Assembly: GCF_047324305.1 (NCBI RefSeq)
Contig: NZ_CP178740.1
Coordinates: forward strand, 1,984,001 to 2,048,000
Reading direction: 5' to 3'
From: Acerihabitans sp047324305
GTDB lineage: Bacteria > Pseudomonadota > Gammaproteobacteria > Enterobacterales > Enterobacteriaceae
Length of the DNA: 64,000 nt
The notes below the pieces were generated by a model that searched no databases, was not told the DNA's origin, and saw only the letters and a program-made list of their open reading frames with translations. Both the position numbers and the translations under genes were made by a program. Of this stretch, positions 1 to 8,141 are shown piece after piece; within the stretch, counting starts at the first letter, position 1; every line of letters starts with the position of its first letter.

Positions 1-1
1 C

Positions 2-259
2 CGTTTGCACTGCGACTATTGGCCGAGCCAGTATCCCGAGATCCAGCAGTGCGTGGATAAGCTCTATTTATCGCAGGACCTGGGCATGCGCAAACCCGAC
101 CCGGCGATTTATCGCGCCGTGCTCGAGCAGGAAGGGGTAAGCGCCCAGGACGCGGTTTTCTTCGATGATAACGCCGAGAATATCAAGGGCGCGCAAAGCA
201 TTGGCTTACAGTCGGTTCATGTAACGGATCCGGGCGTAATACCCGCTTATTTTGCGTAA
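2..259 (+). CDS. yihX: HAD-superfamily sugar-phosphate phosphatase YihX, 3' part only
   Basis: This is the C-terminal portion of a HAD-like hydrolase; the 5' end lies outside the window and the reading frame is open from base 2. The fragment matches E. coli YihX (alpha-D-glucose-1-phosphate phosphatase) from memory: YLSQDLGMRKP, the conserved Lys of HAD motif III, and FFDDNAENI, the acidic motif IV that helps bind Mg2+. YihX releases glucose from glucose-1-phosphate in the cytoplasm. It lies about 30 bases upstream of yihY on the same strand, as in E. coli. The protein ends in AYFA, shorter at the C-terminus than the E. coli protein as I recall it. The assignment is secure; the start cannot be seen. 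Confidence 0.93.
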   Translation, partial: RLHCDYWPSQYPEIQQCVDKLYLSQDLGMRKPDPAIYRAVLEQEGVSAQDAVFFDDNAENIKGAQSIGLQSVHVTDPGVIPAYFA

Positions 260-288
260 GTGGCGTATTCATCGGGGAGGCTGTGGCG

Positions 289-1143
289 ATGAGAGCTGCT
301 TATCGGAAAAAATTTATCCGTTTTTTCTCGTTCTGTTCCCTGTTATATAAACGTATCGACCATGACGGGATGACGGTGCTGGCCGGCCATCTGGCCTATG
401 TATCCCTGCTTTCGCTGGTGCCGCTGGTTACCGTCGTATTTGCGCTTATCGCCGCTTTTCCGGTCTTTTCCGGCGCCAGCGTCCAGCTGAAGTCGTTTAT
501 CTTCCATAACTTCATGCCGGCCACCGGCGACGTTATCCAGCGCTATCTCGAGCAGTTTATCCTTAATACCAGCCAGATGACGGCGGTGGGAACCTGCGGG
601 CTTATCGTGACCGCGCTGTTGCTGATTTATTCGGTCGATACGGTGCTGAACACCATCTGGCGCAGCAAAAACAAGCGGCCGATCATTTTCTCTTTCGCGG
701 TTTACTGGATGGTGTTGACGCTGGGGCCGATACTGACCGGCGCCAGTATGGTGATAAGCTCATATTTAATCTCCCTGACCTGGCTTAACAATACCGGCAC
801 CACGACATTCGTCACCCTGGTGCTGCGGATATTCCCGTTGGTGCTTTCCTGCGCCTCATTCTGGTTATTGTATTGCGTCGTGCCCACGGTGCGCGTTCCC
901 GGCCGGGATGCCCTGATCGGCGCGGTGGTGGCGGGCGCGCTGTTCGAACTGGGTAAAAAGGCCTTCGGCTTATATGTCACCATGTTCCCATCGTATCAGC
1001 TGATTTACGGCGTGCTGGCGGTGATACCCATCTTATTTCTTTGGGTCTATTGGAGCTGGTGTATTGTATTACTGGGGGCGGAGATCACCGCCTCGCTGAC
1101 GGAGCACCGGCGGTTGCGGCAAGAGGAGCGGTTATCGCGATGA
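289..1143 (+). CDS. yihY: YihY/BrkB family inner-membrane protein
   Basis: The 284-residue protein has about six hydrophobic segments and the BrkB/YihY family look: the early HLAYVSLLSLVPLV stretch and a C-terminal run ending in a membrane segment near LWVYWSWCIVLLGAEI. The family was once called RNase BN by mistake; its biochemical role remains unsettled. I chose ATG at 289 because GGGGAGG lies 8 bases upstream. A GTG at 283 would sit almost on top of that Shine-Dalgarno sequence. The stop overlaps the start of dtd (ATGA), so the two are translationally coupled, as in E. coli and relatives. Confidence 0.93.
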   Translation: MRAAYRKKFIRFFSFCSLLYKRIDHDGMTVLAGHLAYVSLLSLVPLVTVVFALIAAFPVFSGASVQLKSFIFHNFMPATGDVIQRYLEQFILNTSQMTAVGTCGLIVTALLLIYSVDTVLNTIWRSKNKRPIIFSFAVYWMVLTLGPILTGASMVISSYLISLTWLNNTGTTTFVTLVLRIFPLVLSCASFWLLYCVVPTVRVPGRDALIGAVVAGALFELGKKAFGLYVTMFPSYQLIYGVLAVIPILFLWVYWSWCIVLLGAEITASLTEHRRLRQEERLSR

Positions 1144-1577
1144 TTGCCTTGATACAACGGGTGTTGCGCGCGGATGTCGCCATCGGGGGCTTAAGCGTGG
1201 GCGCCATCGGCCCCGGTTTGCTGATCCTGCTCGGCGTCGAACGGGATGACGACAGGCAAAAGGCGGCAACGTTATGCGAGCGCGTTTTGGCCTACCGCAT
1301 CTTCGGCGACGGGCAGGGTAAAATGAATCTTAATGTCCGCCAGGCCGGCGGCGACGTGCTGGTAGTATCCCAGTTCACGCTGGCGGCGCAAACCGATAAG
1401 GGGCTGCGCCCCGGCTTTTCGCACGCCGCGCCGCCCGCCCTGGCCGAAGAACTGTATGAGTATTTTAACGACTGCTGCCGTAAGAAGGATATCAGGACCG
1501 AGACCGGCCGCTTCGGCGCTGATATGCAGGTCTCGCTGGTGAATGACGGCCCGGTGACCTTCTGGCTTCAGGTATAA
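1140..1577 (+). CDS. dtd: D-aminoacyl-tRNA deacylase
   Basis: The 145-residue cytosolic enzyme hydrolyses D-amino acids (classically D-Tyr) from mischarged tRNA. It is the same length as E. coli Dtd. The diagnostic motifs are present: SQFTLAA near residue 80 (catalytic Ser-Gln-x-Thr) and the C-terminal NDGPVTFWLQV, which carries the cross-subunit Gly-Pro element that excludes L-amino acids. Start at 1140 is fixed by the ATGA overlap with the yihY stop and by the family N-terminus MIALIQRV. An in-frame upstream extension would run through yihY and is not real. Confidence 0.97.
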   Translation: MIALIQRVLRADVAIGGLSVGAIGPGLLILLGVERDDDRQKAATLCERVLAYRIFGDGQGKMNLNVRQAGGDVLVVSQFTLAAQTDKGLRPGFSHAAPPALAEELYEYFNDCCRKKDIRTETGRFGADMQVSLVNDGPVTFWLQV

Positions 1578-1609
1578 GACGTTAAAGCCCTTTATAGAGA
1601 GAACATGGC

Positions 1610-2551
1610 ATGTATCACCTGCGCGTTCCACACACCGAACAAGAACTCAGCGACTACTATCAGTTCCGCTGGGAAATGCTACGCAAGCCGTTGCATCAGC
1701 CGCAAGGCTCCGAAAGGGACGCCTATGACGCGACGGCGCATCACCAGATGGTGGTCGACGAAAACGGCAAGCCGGTGGCCATCGGCCGGCTGTACATCAA
1801 TGCCGACAATGAAGCCTCCATCCGGTTCCTGGCGGTCGACCCTCAGGTACAGGATAAAGGCCTGGGCACGCTGGTGGCCATGACGCTGGAGTCCGTGGCG
1901 CGCCAGGAAGGGGTCAAACGGGTGGTCTGCAGCGCGCGCGAGGACGCGGTGGACTTCTTCGCCAAGCTGGGGTTTATCAACCAGGGCGAAATCACGGTGC
2001 CGTCCACCACGCCGATACGCCATTTTTTAATGATCAAGCCCATCGTGACCCTGGATGATATTTTGCACCGGCCGGACTGGTGCGGCCAATTGCAGCAGGC
2101 CTGGTACCAGCATATTCCGCTCAGCGAAAAGATGGGCGTGCGCATCAGCCAGTACACCGGCCAGAAGTTTATGACCACCATGCCTGAAACCGGTAACCAG
2201 AATCCCCACCATACCCTGTTTGCCGGCAGCCTGTTTTCGCTGGCGACCCTGACCGGCTGGGGGCTGATATGGCTATTGCTGCGTGAGCGCCAATTGGGCG
2301 GCACCATTATCCTGGCCGATGCCCATATCCGCTATCTCACCCCGGTGACCGGCCGGCCCTGCGCCGTGGCGGATCTGGGTTCGCTGAGCGGCGATCTCGA
2401 TCGCCTGGCGCGCGGACGCAAGGCGCGGGTACAGCTTGAGGTCGAGTTGTTCGGCAATGAAGATAAAGGCGCCATATTCAAAGGCGTTTACCTGGTATTG
2501 CCGCCAGCGCCGGACAAGCCGCTGGAGCGCGGCGGCTCCCAGGCCGGCTAA
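1610..2551 (+). CDS. yiiD: YiiD/FabY-type two-domain acyltransferase-thioesterase
   Basis: The 313-residue protein has an N-terminal GNAT domain (residues 1-150; acetyl-CoA loop around QDKGLGTL) and a C-terminal hotdog thioesterase-like domain (NPHHTLFAGSLFSLATLTGW). It matches E. coli YiiD, renamed FabY for its link to fatty-acid synthesis initiation when FabH is missing; the exact reaction is not settled. The gene follows dtd by 32 bases and probably ends the same transcript. Its E. coli homologue has about 16 extra N-terminal residues. Here the ATG at 1610 (MYHLRVP) is the first in-frame start. Confidence 0.93.
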   Translation: MYHLRVPHTEQELSDYYQFRWEMLRKPLHQPQGSERDAYDATAHHQMVVDENGKPVAIGRLYINADNEASIRFLAVDPQVQDKGLGTLVAMTLESVARQEGVKRVVCSAREDAVDFFAKLGFINQGEITVPSTTPIRHFLMIKPIVTLDDILHRPDWCGQLQQAWYQHIPLSEKMGVRISQYTGQKFMTTMPETGNQNPHHTLFAGSLFSLATLTGWGLIWLLLRERQLGGTIILADAHIRYLTPVTGRPCAVADLGSLSGDLDRLARGRKARVQLEVELFGNEDKGAIFKGVYLVLPPAPDKPLERGGSQAG

Positions 2552-2559
2552 TATGGGCA

Positions 2560-2588
2560 AAAAGTGGGCATGAGGGACAAGTCATGCC
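2560..2588 (-). terminator. Intrinsic terminator of yicH
   Basis: On the minus strand the inverted repeat GGCATGA / TCATGCC (arms 2582-2588 and 2567-2573, 8-base loop) is followed by CACTTTTTG. It starts 3 bases past the yicH stop and lies between two converging genes. The stem is short (7 bp), so strength is uncertain. Confidence 0.55.
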
Positions 2589-2590
2589 GT

Positions 2591-4279
2591 TTACGGCGCT
2601 GCCGGCGCCAGTTCTCCGTTGACCATGGTTTGATCCACCGTTTGGCCCTGTACGTTCAGCGCATGCAGCCTGCCGTTCAGGGTGGGTTTAAACGGCGCGT
2701 TGGCGGGCATTTTCCCGGCCAGCGTGAGCTGCGTATTGCCGTTGCCCGGCAAGGGCGCCACGGGCCAGCCCCAGCGCTGCAGTATGTTTAACGGCACCGC
2801 CCGTCCGTTAAGATTCAGGGTAAATCCCCGTTCGCCCTGCTGGTTGATCACCGCCGTGGCCTCAAACAGCCCCTCGCCGGCAAAGGCGCTCAGTTCGGTG
2901 ACGGCGATCCTGCCCTGGTCGGCGGTTAACGCCAGCGACGGGCGCCGGACATCGATTTTGTTAAAGGTGGCGTCGCTGCCGTTAAGGGTCAGGCTGCCGG
3001 ACCAGATGCCCCATTGATGATCCCGCGCCAATACCAGGTTTTTGCCATAGCCGTCCAGCGCGGTGATTTGAAATGGAAACGCGGGATTAATATCTATCAG
3101 CAGATTGCGGTTGGCGGTAAATTTGTTCACCTGCACGTCGGCCAGCCACGAGGGCAGGGGTTGCAGCCAACTGTCCAGCCATTGCCCGGGCAAGGTATAT
3201 TCCAGCCCAGCCACCATAAATTCGTCCAATTCCAGACGCTGGCCGTCCCGCAGCCAGCGACCCGAGGTGCGCATCAGTCCCCCCTGCCAGCGCCCGCTGA
3301 ACTGGCGTATTTCGATGCCCTGCGGCGACAGGGTCATATTGGCTATGGGATCGTTTAAATGCACGGCGCCGTTAATCAGGTCGCTGGCGTTAAACGACAG
3401 GCTACCGTCATCCGACGACCAGTCGCCATCCTGAAAGGTAATATTGCGCAGGGTTAAATCCAGATCGCTAAAGGCCCAGTTCTTGCCTTCCATACGCGCA
3501 TCAATCAAATCGAAGCGATGGATGGTGATTTTAGGCACCTCCGATAGCTGGCGCAGAAACTCATCCAGGCTTTGCGTGGTCTGCATGCGTACATTGCTCA
3601 GGCGCAGGTTATCCACCTGCCAGGCGCCGTCTTCGTCCCGCCGCGCATTGCCGGTTAATTCCCCCTGGGATAAATCGGCGCCCAGATTATCCAGCCGCAG
3701 CTGGTTATTATTGATTTCGCCCTGCACCAGGACGTTTTCCGCCGGGATGCCGTTAAGGGTGAGGGAACGGGCGCTGATCTGGAAACGGGCGTTACGCCCC
3801 AAGGGAAAGCCGGTCTGCGGTTGCCAGGGAGTGATGCCGGCATTGACGTTTTGACCGTTCAGCTCCCAGCCGCCGTAAGGGGACTGGATGGCCATGCCAT
3901 TGAGCTGCAGCACATCCGCCTGCAGCGGGAATGCCAGCGAGGCGGGGTCCAGGTTTAGGGTGCCGTCCTGCAGCTGGATGCGGTAGAAGTGATAGGGATC
4001 GGTGAATTGGCGGATGCTGAATCCGGCCACCAGCCGTTTGGCCACAAGCGTAGCCCGGCGTTCTTTTTGCCCGAAAGAGATGTTGTCGAAATAAATGTCG
4101 CCCGGATCGGACCAGTTGTGGGTGATCTTATTAAACGATAATTGGTAGCCGGTATGCTGGGTGACTAACCGGCTAACCCAGCCGGCGCCCCAGGTGGTTT
4201 GCAGCAACACGTAGATCAGGATAATTATCAATAGCACTATCAAAAGTATTGATAATAAGAGTTTCCCAATAAATTTCAT
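2591..4279 (-). CDS. yicH: AsmA-family protein YicH
   Basis: The 562-residue protein has one N-terminal transmembrane anchor (residues 6-28, very rich in Leu and Ile) followed by a long periplasmic region of beta-strand-like repeats, typical of AsmA/TamB-type bridge proteins. These proteins are implicated in phospholipid transport between the inner and outer membranes. Length and termini fit E. coli YicH (about 569 residues). It lies downstream of xanP on the same strand but a terminator separates them, so it probably has its own promoter in the 137-base gap. The fit to YicH is good; its function in detail is inferred from the AsmA family. Confidence 0.88.
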   Translation of the reverse strand: MKFIGKLLLSILLIVLLIIILIYVLLQTTWGAGWVSRLVTQHTGYQLSFNKITHNWSDPGDIYFDNISFGQKERRATLVAKRLVAGFSIRQFTDPYHFYRIQLQDGTLNLDPASLAFPLQADVLQLNGMAIQSPYGGWELNGQNVNAGITPWQPQTGFPLGRNARFQISARSLTLNGIPAENVLVQGEINNNQLRLDNLGADLSQGELTGNARRDEDGAWQVDNLRLSNVRMQTTQSLDEFLRQLSEVPKITIHRFDLIDARMEGKNWAFSDLDLTLRNITFQDGDWSSDDGSLSFNASDLINGAVHLNDPIANMTLSPQGIEIRQFSGRWQGGLMRTSGRWLRDGQRLELDEFMVAGLEYTLPGQWLDSWLQPLPSWLADVQVNKFTANRNLLIDINPAFPFQITALDGYGKNLVLARDHQWGIWSGSLTLNGSDATFNKIDVRRPSLALTADQGRIAVTELSAFAGEGLFEATAVINQQGERGFTLNLNGRAVPLNILQRWGWPVAPLPGNGNTQLTLAGKMPANAPFKPTLNGRLHALNVQGQTVDQTMVNGELAPAAP

Positions 4280-4362
4280 TGCTCAAATCCATCGCTGTCA
4301 TAAAGGTTACCCAGTTTATGCCGTAATTAACGGGGCTTCTCAATAGCCAATGTGCTTCAGAC

Positions 4363-4392
4363 AAAAAAAAGCCGCCGTATTGATACGGCGAC
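4363..4392 (-). terminator. Strong intrinsic terminator of xanP
   Basis: Read on the minus strand, a 9-bp stem (4384-4392 with 4371-4379, one G-U pair, TCAA loop) is followed directly by eight T residues (4370-4363). It lies 25 bases after the xanP stop. This is a textbook Rho-independent terminator. Confidence 0.88.
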
Positions 4393-4416
4393 CGCAAAAA
4401 AATGATAGCTAACTAA

Positions 4417-5802
4417 TTAATTATGTTCCGGCGGGAACAATAAATTCAAGATGATGGCGGTAATGCCGCCGGCGGCAATGCCGGAGGACATCAGGGTCTT
4501 CAGCCACTGCGGCGCGAACTGCAAAATCAGCGGCTGCTGCGACACGCCCAGCCCTACCGCCAACGATAGGGCGATAATCATAATGGCGCGGCGATTAAGC
4601 CGTTCACGGGATACGATACGTACGCCGGACGCGGCGATGGTGCCGAACATGACGATAGTCGCGCCGCCCAGCACCGGCTCGGGAATATGCTGTACAAAGC
4701 CGCTGACCACCGGAAACAGCCCCAGCGCAATCAGCATCAGCGACACCACAAAGCCGACATAGCGGCTGGCGACGCCGGTCAGTTGGATGACGCCGTTATT
4801 TTGACCGAAACAGGAGTTTGGGAAAGTGTTGAACACGGCCGACAGCATTGAATTCAGGCCGTTGGCCAGCACGCCGCCTTTCAGGCGCCGCATATAGATG
4901 GGGCCGCGTACCGGCTGTTCCGAGACGTCGGAGGTGGCGGTAATATCGCCGATGGTCTCCAGCGAAGTGACCATAAATACCAGCATCAGCGGGATAAGCA
5001 GATCCCAGTCAAAACCCAGGCCGTAATACAGCGGGGTCGGCACCATGATTATGGATTGCGCCGGCGCGGGAGCGGTCTGCGGCAACATGCCCATCATCCA
5101 GGCCGCCAGATAGCCCACCGCCATGGCGATCACCAGCGAGGCGACCCGCAGATAGGGATTGCGCTGACGATTGAGCAGGATGATGACCAGCAGCACCACG
5201 CCCGCCAGCATCAGGTTTTTCGGCGCGCCGAAGGTATGATCGCCCATGGCGGCGAAACCGCCGCCGATGGAAGTCAGGCCGACCTGGATCAGGGAAATGC
5301 CGATAATCATCACCACGATACCCGATACCAGCGGCGTAATGATGCGCCGGGCCAGGTGCAGCACGCGGGATAATAAAATTTCCGTGCAGGACGCCACCAT
5401 CAGCGTGCCGAACAGGGCCGCCATCATCGTGGGCACATCGGCGCCGCCGTTTTTCAGCGCCAGGCCGCCCATGATAAGCGGCGTGACAAAGTTAAAGCTG
5501 GTGCCCTGGATGGACAGCAGGCCCGATCCCACCGGTCCCCAGGTCTTGATTTGCAGCAGTGAGGCCAGGCCGGAGGCAAACAGCGACATGCTGATAATAT
5601 GCTGCGTGTCCTGCGCCGGGAGCCCCAGCGCCTGGCAGATTAACAGGCCGGGCGTAATCACGGCGACAAACATGGCCAGCAGATGCTGGCAGGCGGCAAA
5701 CAGGGTTTCCGCCAGCGGCGGACGATCGTCGAGGTGATAAATCAGCTCGCTTTTGGCAACGGGAATCGGCGCGTCATCAACGTCAGTGGCTGGCATGGTC
5801 AT
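4417..5802 (-). CDS. xanP: Xanthine:H+ symporter XanP (NCS2 family)
   Basis: This polytopic inner-membrane permease (about 461 residues) imports xanthine with protons. It matches E. coli XanP (YicE) almost throughout from SELIY onward. Signatures include the QHLLAMFVAVITPGLLICQALGL helix region near residue 45, the NCS2 substrate segment SLETIGDITATSD and the NGVIQLTGVASR motif. The first Met codon could also be 5814 or 5796; no Shine-Dalgarno sequence decides it clearly, and I use 5802. In E. coli gltS lies between recG and xanP; here the two are separated by only about 180 bases with no gene. Confidence 0.93.
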   Translation of the reverse strand: MTMPATDVDDAPIPVAKSELIYHLDDRPPLAETLFAACQHLLAMFVAVITPGLLICQALGLPAQDTQHIISMSLFASGLASLLQIKTWGPVGSGLLSIQGTSFNFVTPLIMGGLALKNGGADVPTMMAALFGTLMVASCTEILLSRVLHLARRIITPLVSGIVVMIIGISLIQVGLTSIGGGFAAMGDHTFGAPKNLMLAGVVLLVIILLNRQRNPYLRVASLVIAMAVGYLAAWMMGMLPQTAPAPAQSIIMVPTPLYYGLGFDWDLLIPLMLVFMVTSLETIGDITATSDVSEQPVRGPIYMRRLKGGVLANGLNSMLSAVFNTFPNSCFGQNNGVIQLTGVASRYVGFVVSLMLIALGLFPVVSGFVQHIPEPVLGGATIVMFGTIAASGVRIVSRERLNRRAIMIIALSLAVGLGVSQQPLILQFAPQWLKTLMSSGIAAGGITAIILNLLFPPEHN

Positions 5803-5980
5803 GGGGGGAAACATTCCTGGGCGGCAAAGGAGGCATTTTAATCATCCTGTTTTTAAAAGCAAACGATTGCTCGCGACCTGCGCCCGCGCCGGTTGATATA
5901 GGTCAATGCCGGCGCAGATTTCAGGCCGGCGCCCCGGGTGCCGATGCCGGCGGGAGGGAACAAGAGGGAATACTTATGGC

Positions 5981-8062
5981 TCAGGCGTTGGTATAGCGCA
6001 CGCGCTCCGGCATCCAGCGCTCAATCAGCGCCTGGGCGGCGGCGGGATAGTGTTGGTGGATATGGCGCGCCAGCCGCTGGACTTCCGGGATCATGGCCTG
6101 GTCGCGCAGCAGATCGGCCACTTTGAATTCCGCGTTGCCGGTCTGGCGCGTGCCCAGCAATTCCCCGGGGCCGCGGATCTCCAGATCTTGTTGCGCGATG
6201 ATAAAACCGTCGTTGGTATCCCGCAGCACCTGTAGACGCCGCTGCGCGGTTTTGCTCAGGGGCGATTTATAGAGCAGCACACAGTGCGAGGCCACCGCGC
6301 CGCGTCCCACGCGGCCGCGCAGCTGATGCAGCTGCGCCAGTCCCAGGCGTTCCGGGTTCTCGATAATCATCAGGCTGGCGTTGGGCACATCGACGCCAAC
6401 CTCAATAACGGTGGTCGCCACCAGCAAGTGAACCTCACCGGCCTTGAATGCCTGCATAATCTGCTGTTTTTCCAGTGATTTCATGCGCCCATGCACCATC
6501 CCGACGGTCAGTTCCGGCAGGGCGGCGGCGAGCCCCTCCCAGGTGGCCTGCGCCGCCTGGGCTTCCAGCAGATCGGATTCCTCGATGATGGTGCAGACCC
6601 AATAGGCCTGGCGCTGCTCCTGTAAGCAGGCTTGGCGCACCCGCTGGATGACATCTTCGCGCCGGGTGTCGGGAATGGCCACCGTGGTCACGGGCGTGCG
6701 GCCGGGGGGCAGCTCATCGATAACCGAGGTATCCAGATCGGCGTAGGCGGTCATGGCGAGCGTGCGCGGGATGGGGGTGGCGGTCATGATGAGCTGGTGG
6801 GGATGGAACCCCTGCGCCAGGCCCTTCTCCCATAATGCCAGGCGCTGATGCACGCCAAAGCGGTGCTGCTCGTCGATAATCACCAGCGCCAGCCCCGAGA
6901 ATTGCACCTGTTCCTGGAAAATGGCATGGGTACCCACCACCATCGCCACCCTGCCGGCGGCGATGGCATCTTGCTGGGCAATACGCGCCTTGCCTTTTTG
7001 TTTGCCAGCCAGCCAGCCCACCTCAATGCCCAATGGCTCAAACCAGTTGCGAAACGTTTGCGCATGCTGCTCGGCCAGCAGTTCGGTGGGCGCCATCAAG
7101 GCCACCTGCTTGCCCTGGGCAATGGCTCGCAGCGCCGCCAGGGCCGCCACCAGGGTTTTACCCGAGCCGACGTCGCCCTGCACCAGACGCATCATCGGCA
7201 CGGGTAGAGCCAGGTCGCTCTCGATTTCCGTCGCCACCCGTTGCTGGGCGCCGGTGGGCGCGAAAGGCAGCCGGCCGAGGAATTGCTGCTTGAGATGATG
7301 ATCGGCGGTCAGCGCCAGCGCCAGCTCCTTGCGTACCCCAGCCCGCACCGCCAGCATACTGAGATTATGGGCCAGCAGCTCCTCCAGGATCAGCCGCCGT
7401 TGCGCCGGGTGTTTGCCCAGCTCCAGATCGGCGAGCGAAATGTCCGGCGCCGGACGGTGCAGGGTGCGCAGGGCGTCGGGCAGGCTTATCAGGCCCCGGC
7501 TCAGCTCCGGCGGCAGCAGCTCGGCAATCGGGCAGGTATCAAGCAGGGTCAGCGCCTGGTCTGTCAGGCTGCGCAACGTCGCCTGGCGCACGCCTTCGGT
7601 GGTGGGATAGACGGGAGTTAACGACGGCGCGAGGGTGACGTCGTCATGATCGCCGAGCACATGATATTCAGGATGGATAATTTCGGCGCCCTGCTGGCCG
7701 CGGCGGATTTCGCCATAGGCGGTAACGCGCCGGCCGGGAGCCAGGCTATTTTTCATCGCGGCGTTAAAGTTGAAAAACCGCAGGGTCATCATGCCGCTGT
7801 CGTCGCGCATGCGGCAGGTCAACATGCGCCGCCGGCCAAAGCTGATATCGCAGGCCAGCACCTCGCCCTGCACGGTGACAAACATGCCGGGCAGCGCATC
7901 GCCAATGGGGTAGAGACGGGTGCGATCCTCGTAGCGCGAGGGCAGATGCAGCAGCAGGTCCTGCAGGTTTTCCAGGCCAAGCCGCGCAAGCCTTGCCGAC
8001 TGGGCGGGGCCGACCCCTGAAAGCGAACTCAGCGGTATGGCATTCAGCAGACGGCCTTCCAT
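5981..8062 (-). CDS. recG: ATP-dependent DNA helicase RecG
   Basis: The 693-residue protein is the same length as E. coli RecG. It remodels stalled replication forks and Holliday junctions. Visible features are an N-terminal wedge/OB domain (ISFGRRRM, FFNFNAAMKNSL), Walker A GDVGSGKT (about residue 290), the DEQH box, motif III TATPIPRTLA, and the motif VI region QLRGRVGRG. I chose the second Met, at 8062 (MEGRLLN), because it aligns with the E. coli start; GTGCTGAATG precedes it. It is the last gene of a gmk-rpoZ-spoT-recG array. The trmH gene normally between spoT and recG is missing. Confidence 0.96.
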   Translation of the reverse strand: MEGRLLNAIPLSSLSGVGPAQSARLARLGLENLQDLLLHLPSRYEDRTRLYPIGDALPGMFVTVQGEVLACDISFGRRRMLTCRMRDDSGMMTLRFFNFNAAMKNSLAPGRRVTAYGEIRRGQQGAEIIHPEYHVLGDHDDVTLAPSLTPVYPTTEGVRQATLRSLTDQALTLLDTCPIAELLPPELSRGLISLPDALRTLHRPAPDISLADLELGKHPAQRRLILEELLAHNLSMLAVRAGVRKELALALTADHHLKQQFLGRLPFAPTGAQQRVATEIESDLALPVPMMRLVQGDVGSGKTLVAALAALRAIAQGKQVALMAPTELLAEQHAQTFRNWFEPLGIEVGWLAGKQKGKARIAQQDAIAAGRVAMVVGTHAIFQEQVQFSGLALVIIDEQHRFGVHQRLALWEKGLAQGFHPHQLIMTATPIPRTLAMTAYADLDTSVIDELPPGRTPVTTVAIPDTRREDVIQRVRQACLQEQRQAYWVCTIIEESDLLEAQAAQATWEGLAAALPELTVGMVHGRMKSLEKQQIMQAFKAGEVHLLVATTVIEVGVDVPNASLMIIENPERLGLAQLHQLRGRVGRGAVASHCVLLYKSPLSKTAQRRLQVLRDTNDGFIIAQQDLEIRGPGELLGTRQTGNAEFKVADLLRDQAMIPEVQRLARHIHQHYPAAAQALIERWMPERVRYTNA

Positions 8063-8141
8063 CATTCAGCACTCCGTGGCAGGTAAACTGGCCCGCAATG
8101 GCGGAACGGCCATGATGTCGCGCCGGTTGGCGGCCAGGTTG

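Noticed and set aside
5815..5980. Terminator or riboswitch between recG and xanP
   Set aside because: GCGCCGG/CCGGCGC repeats are present, but no T-run or known riboswitch core follows, and such GC repeats are common by chance here.
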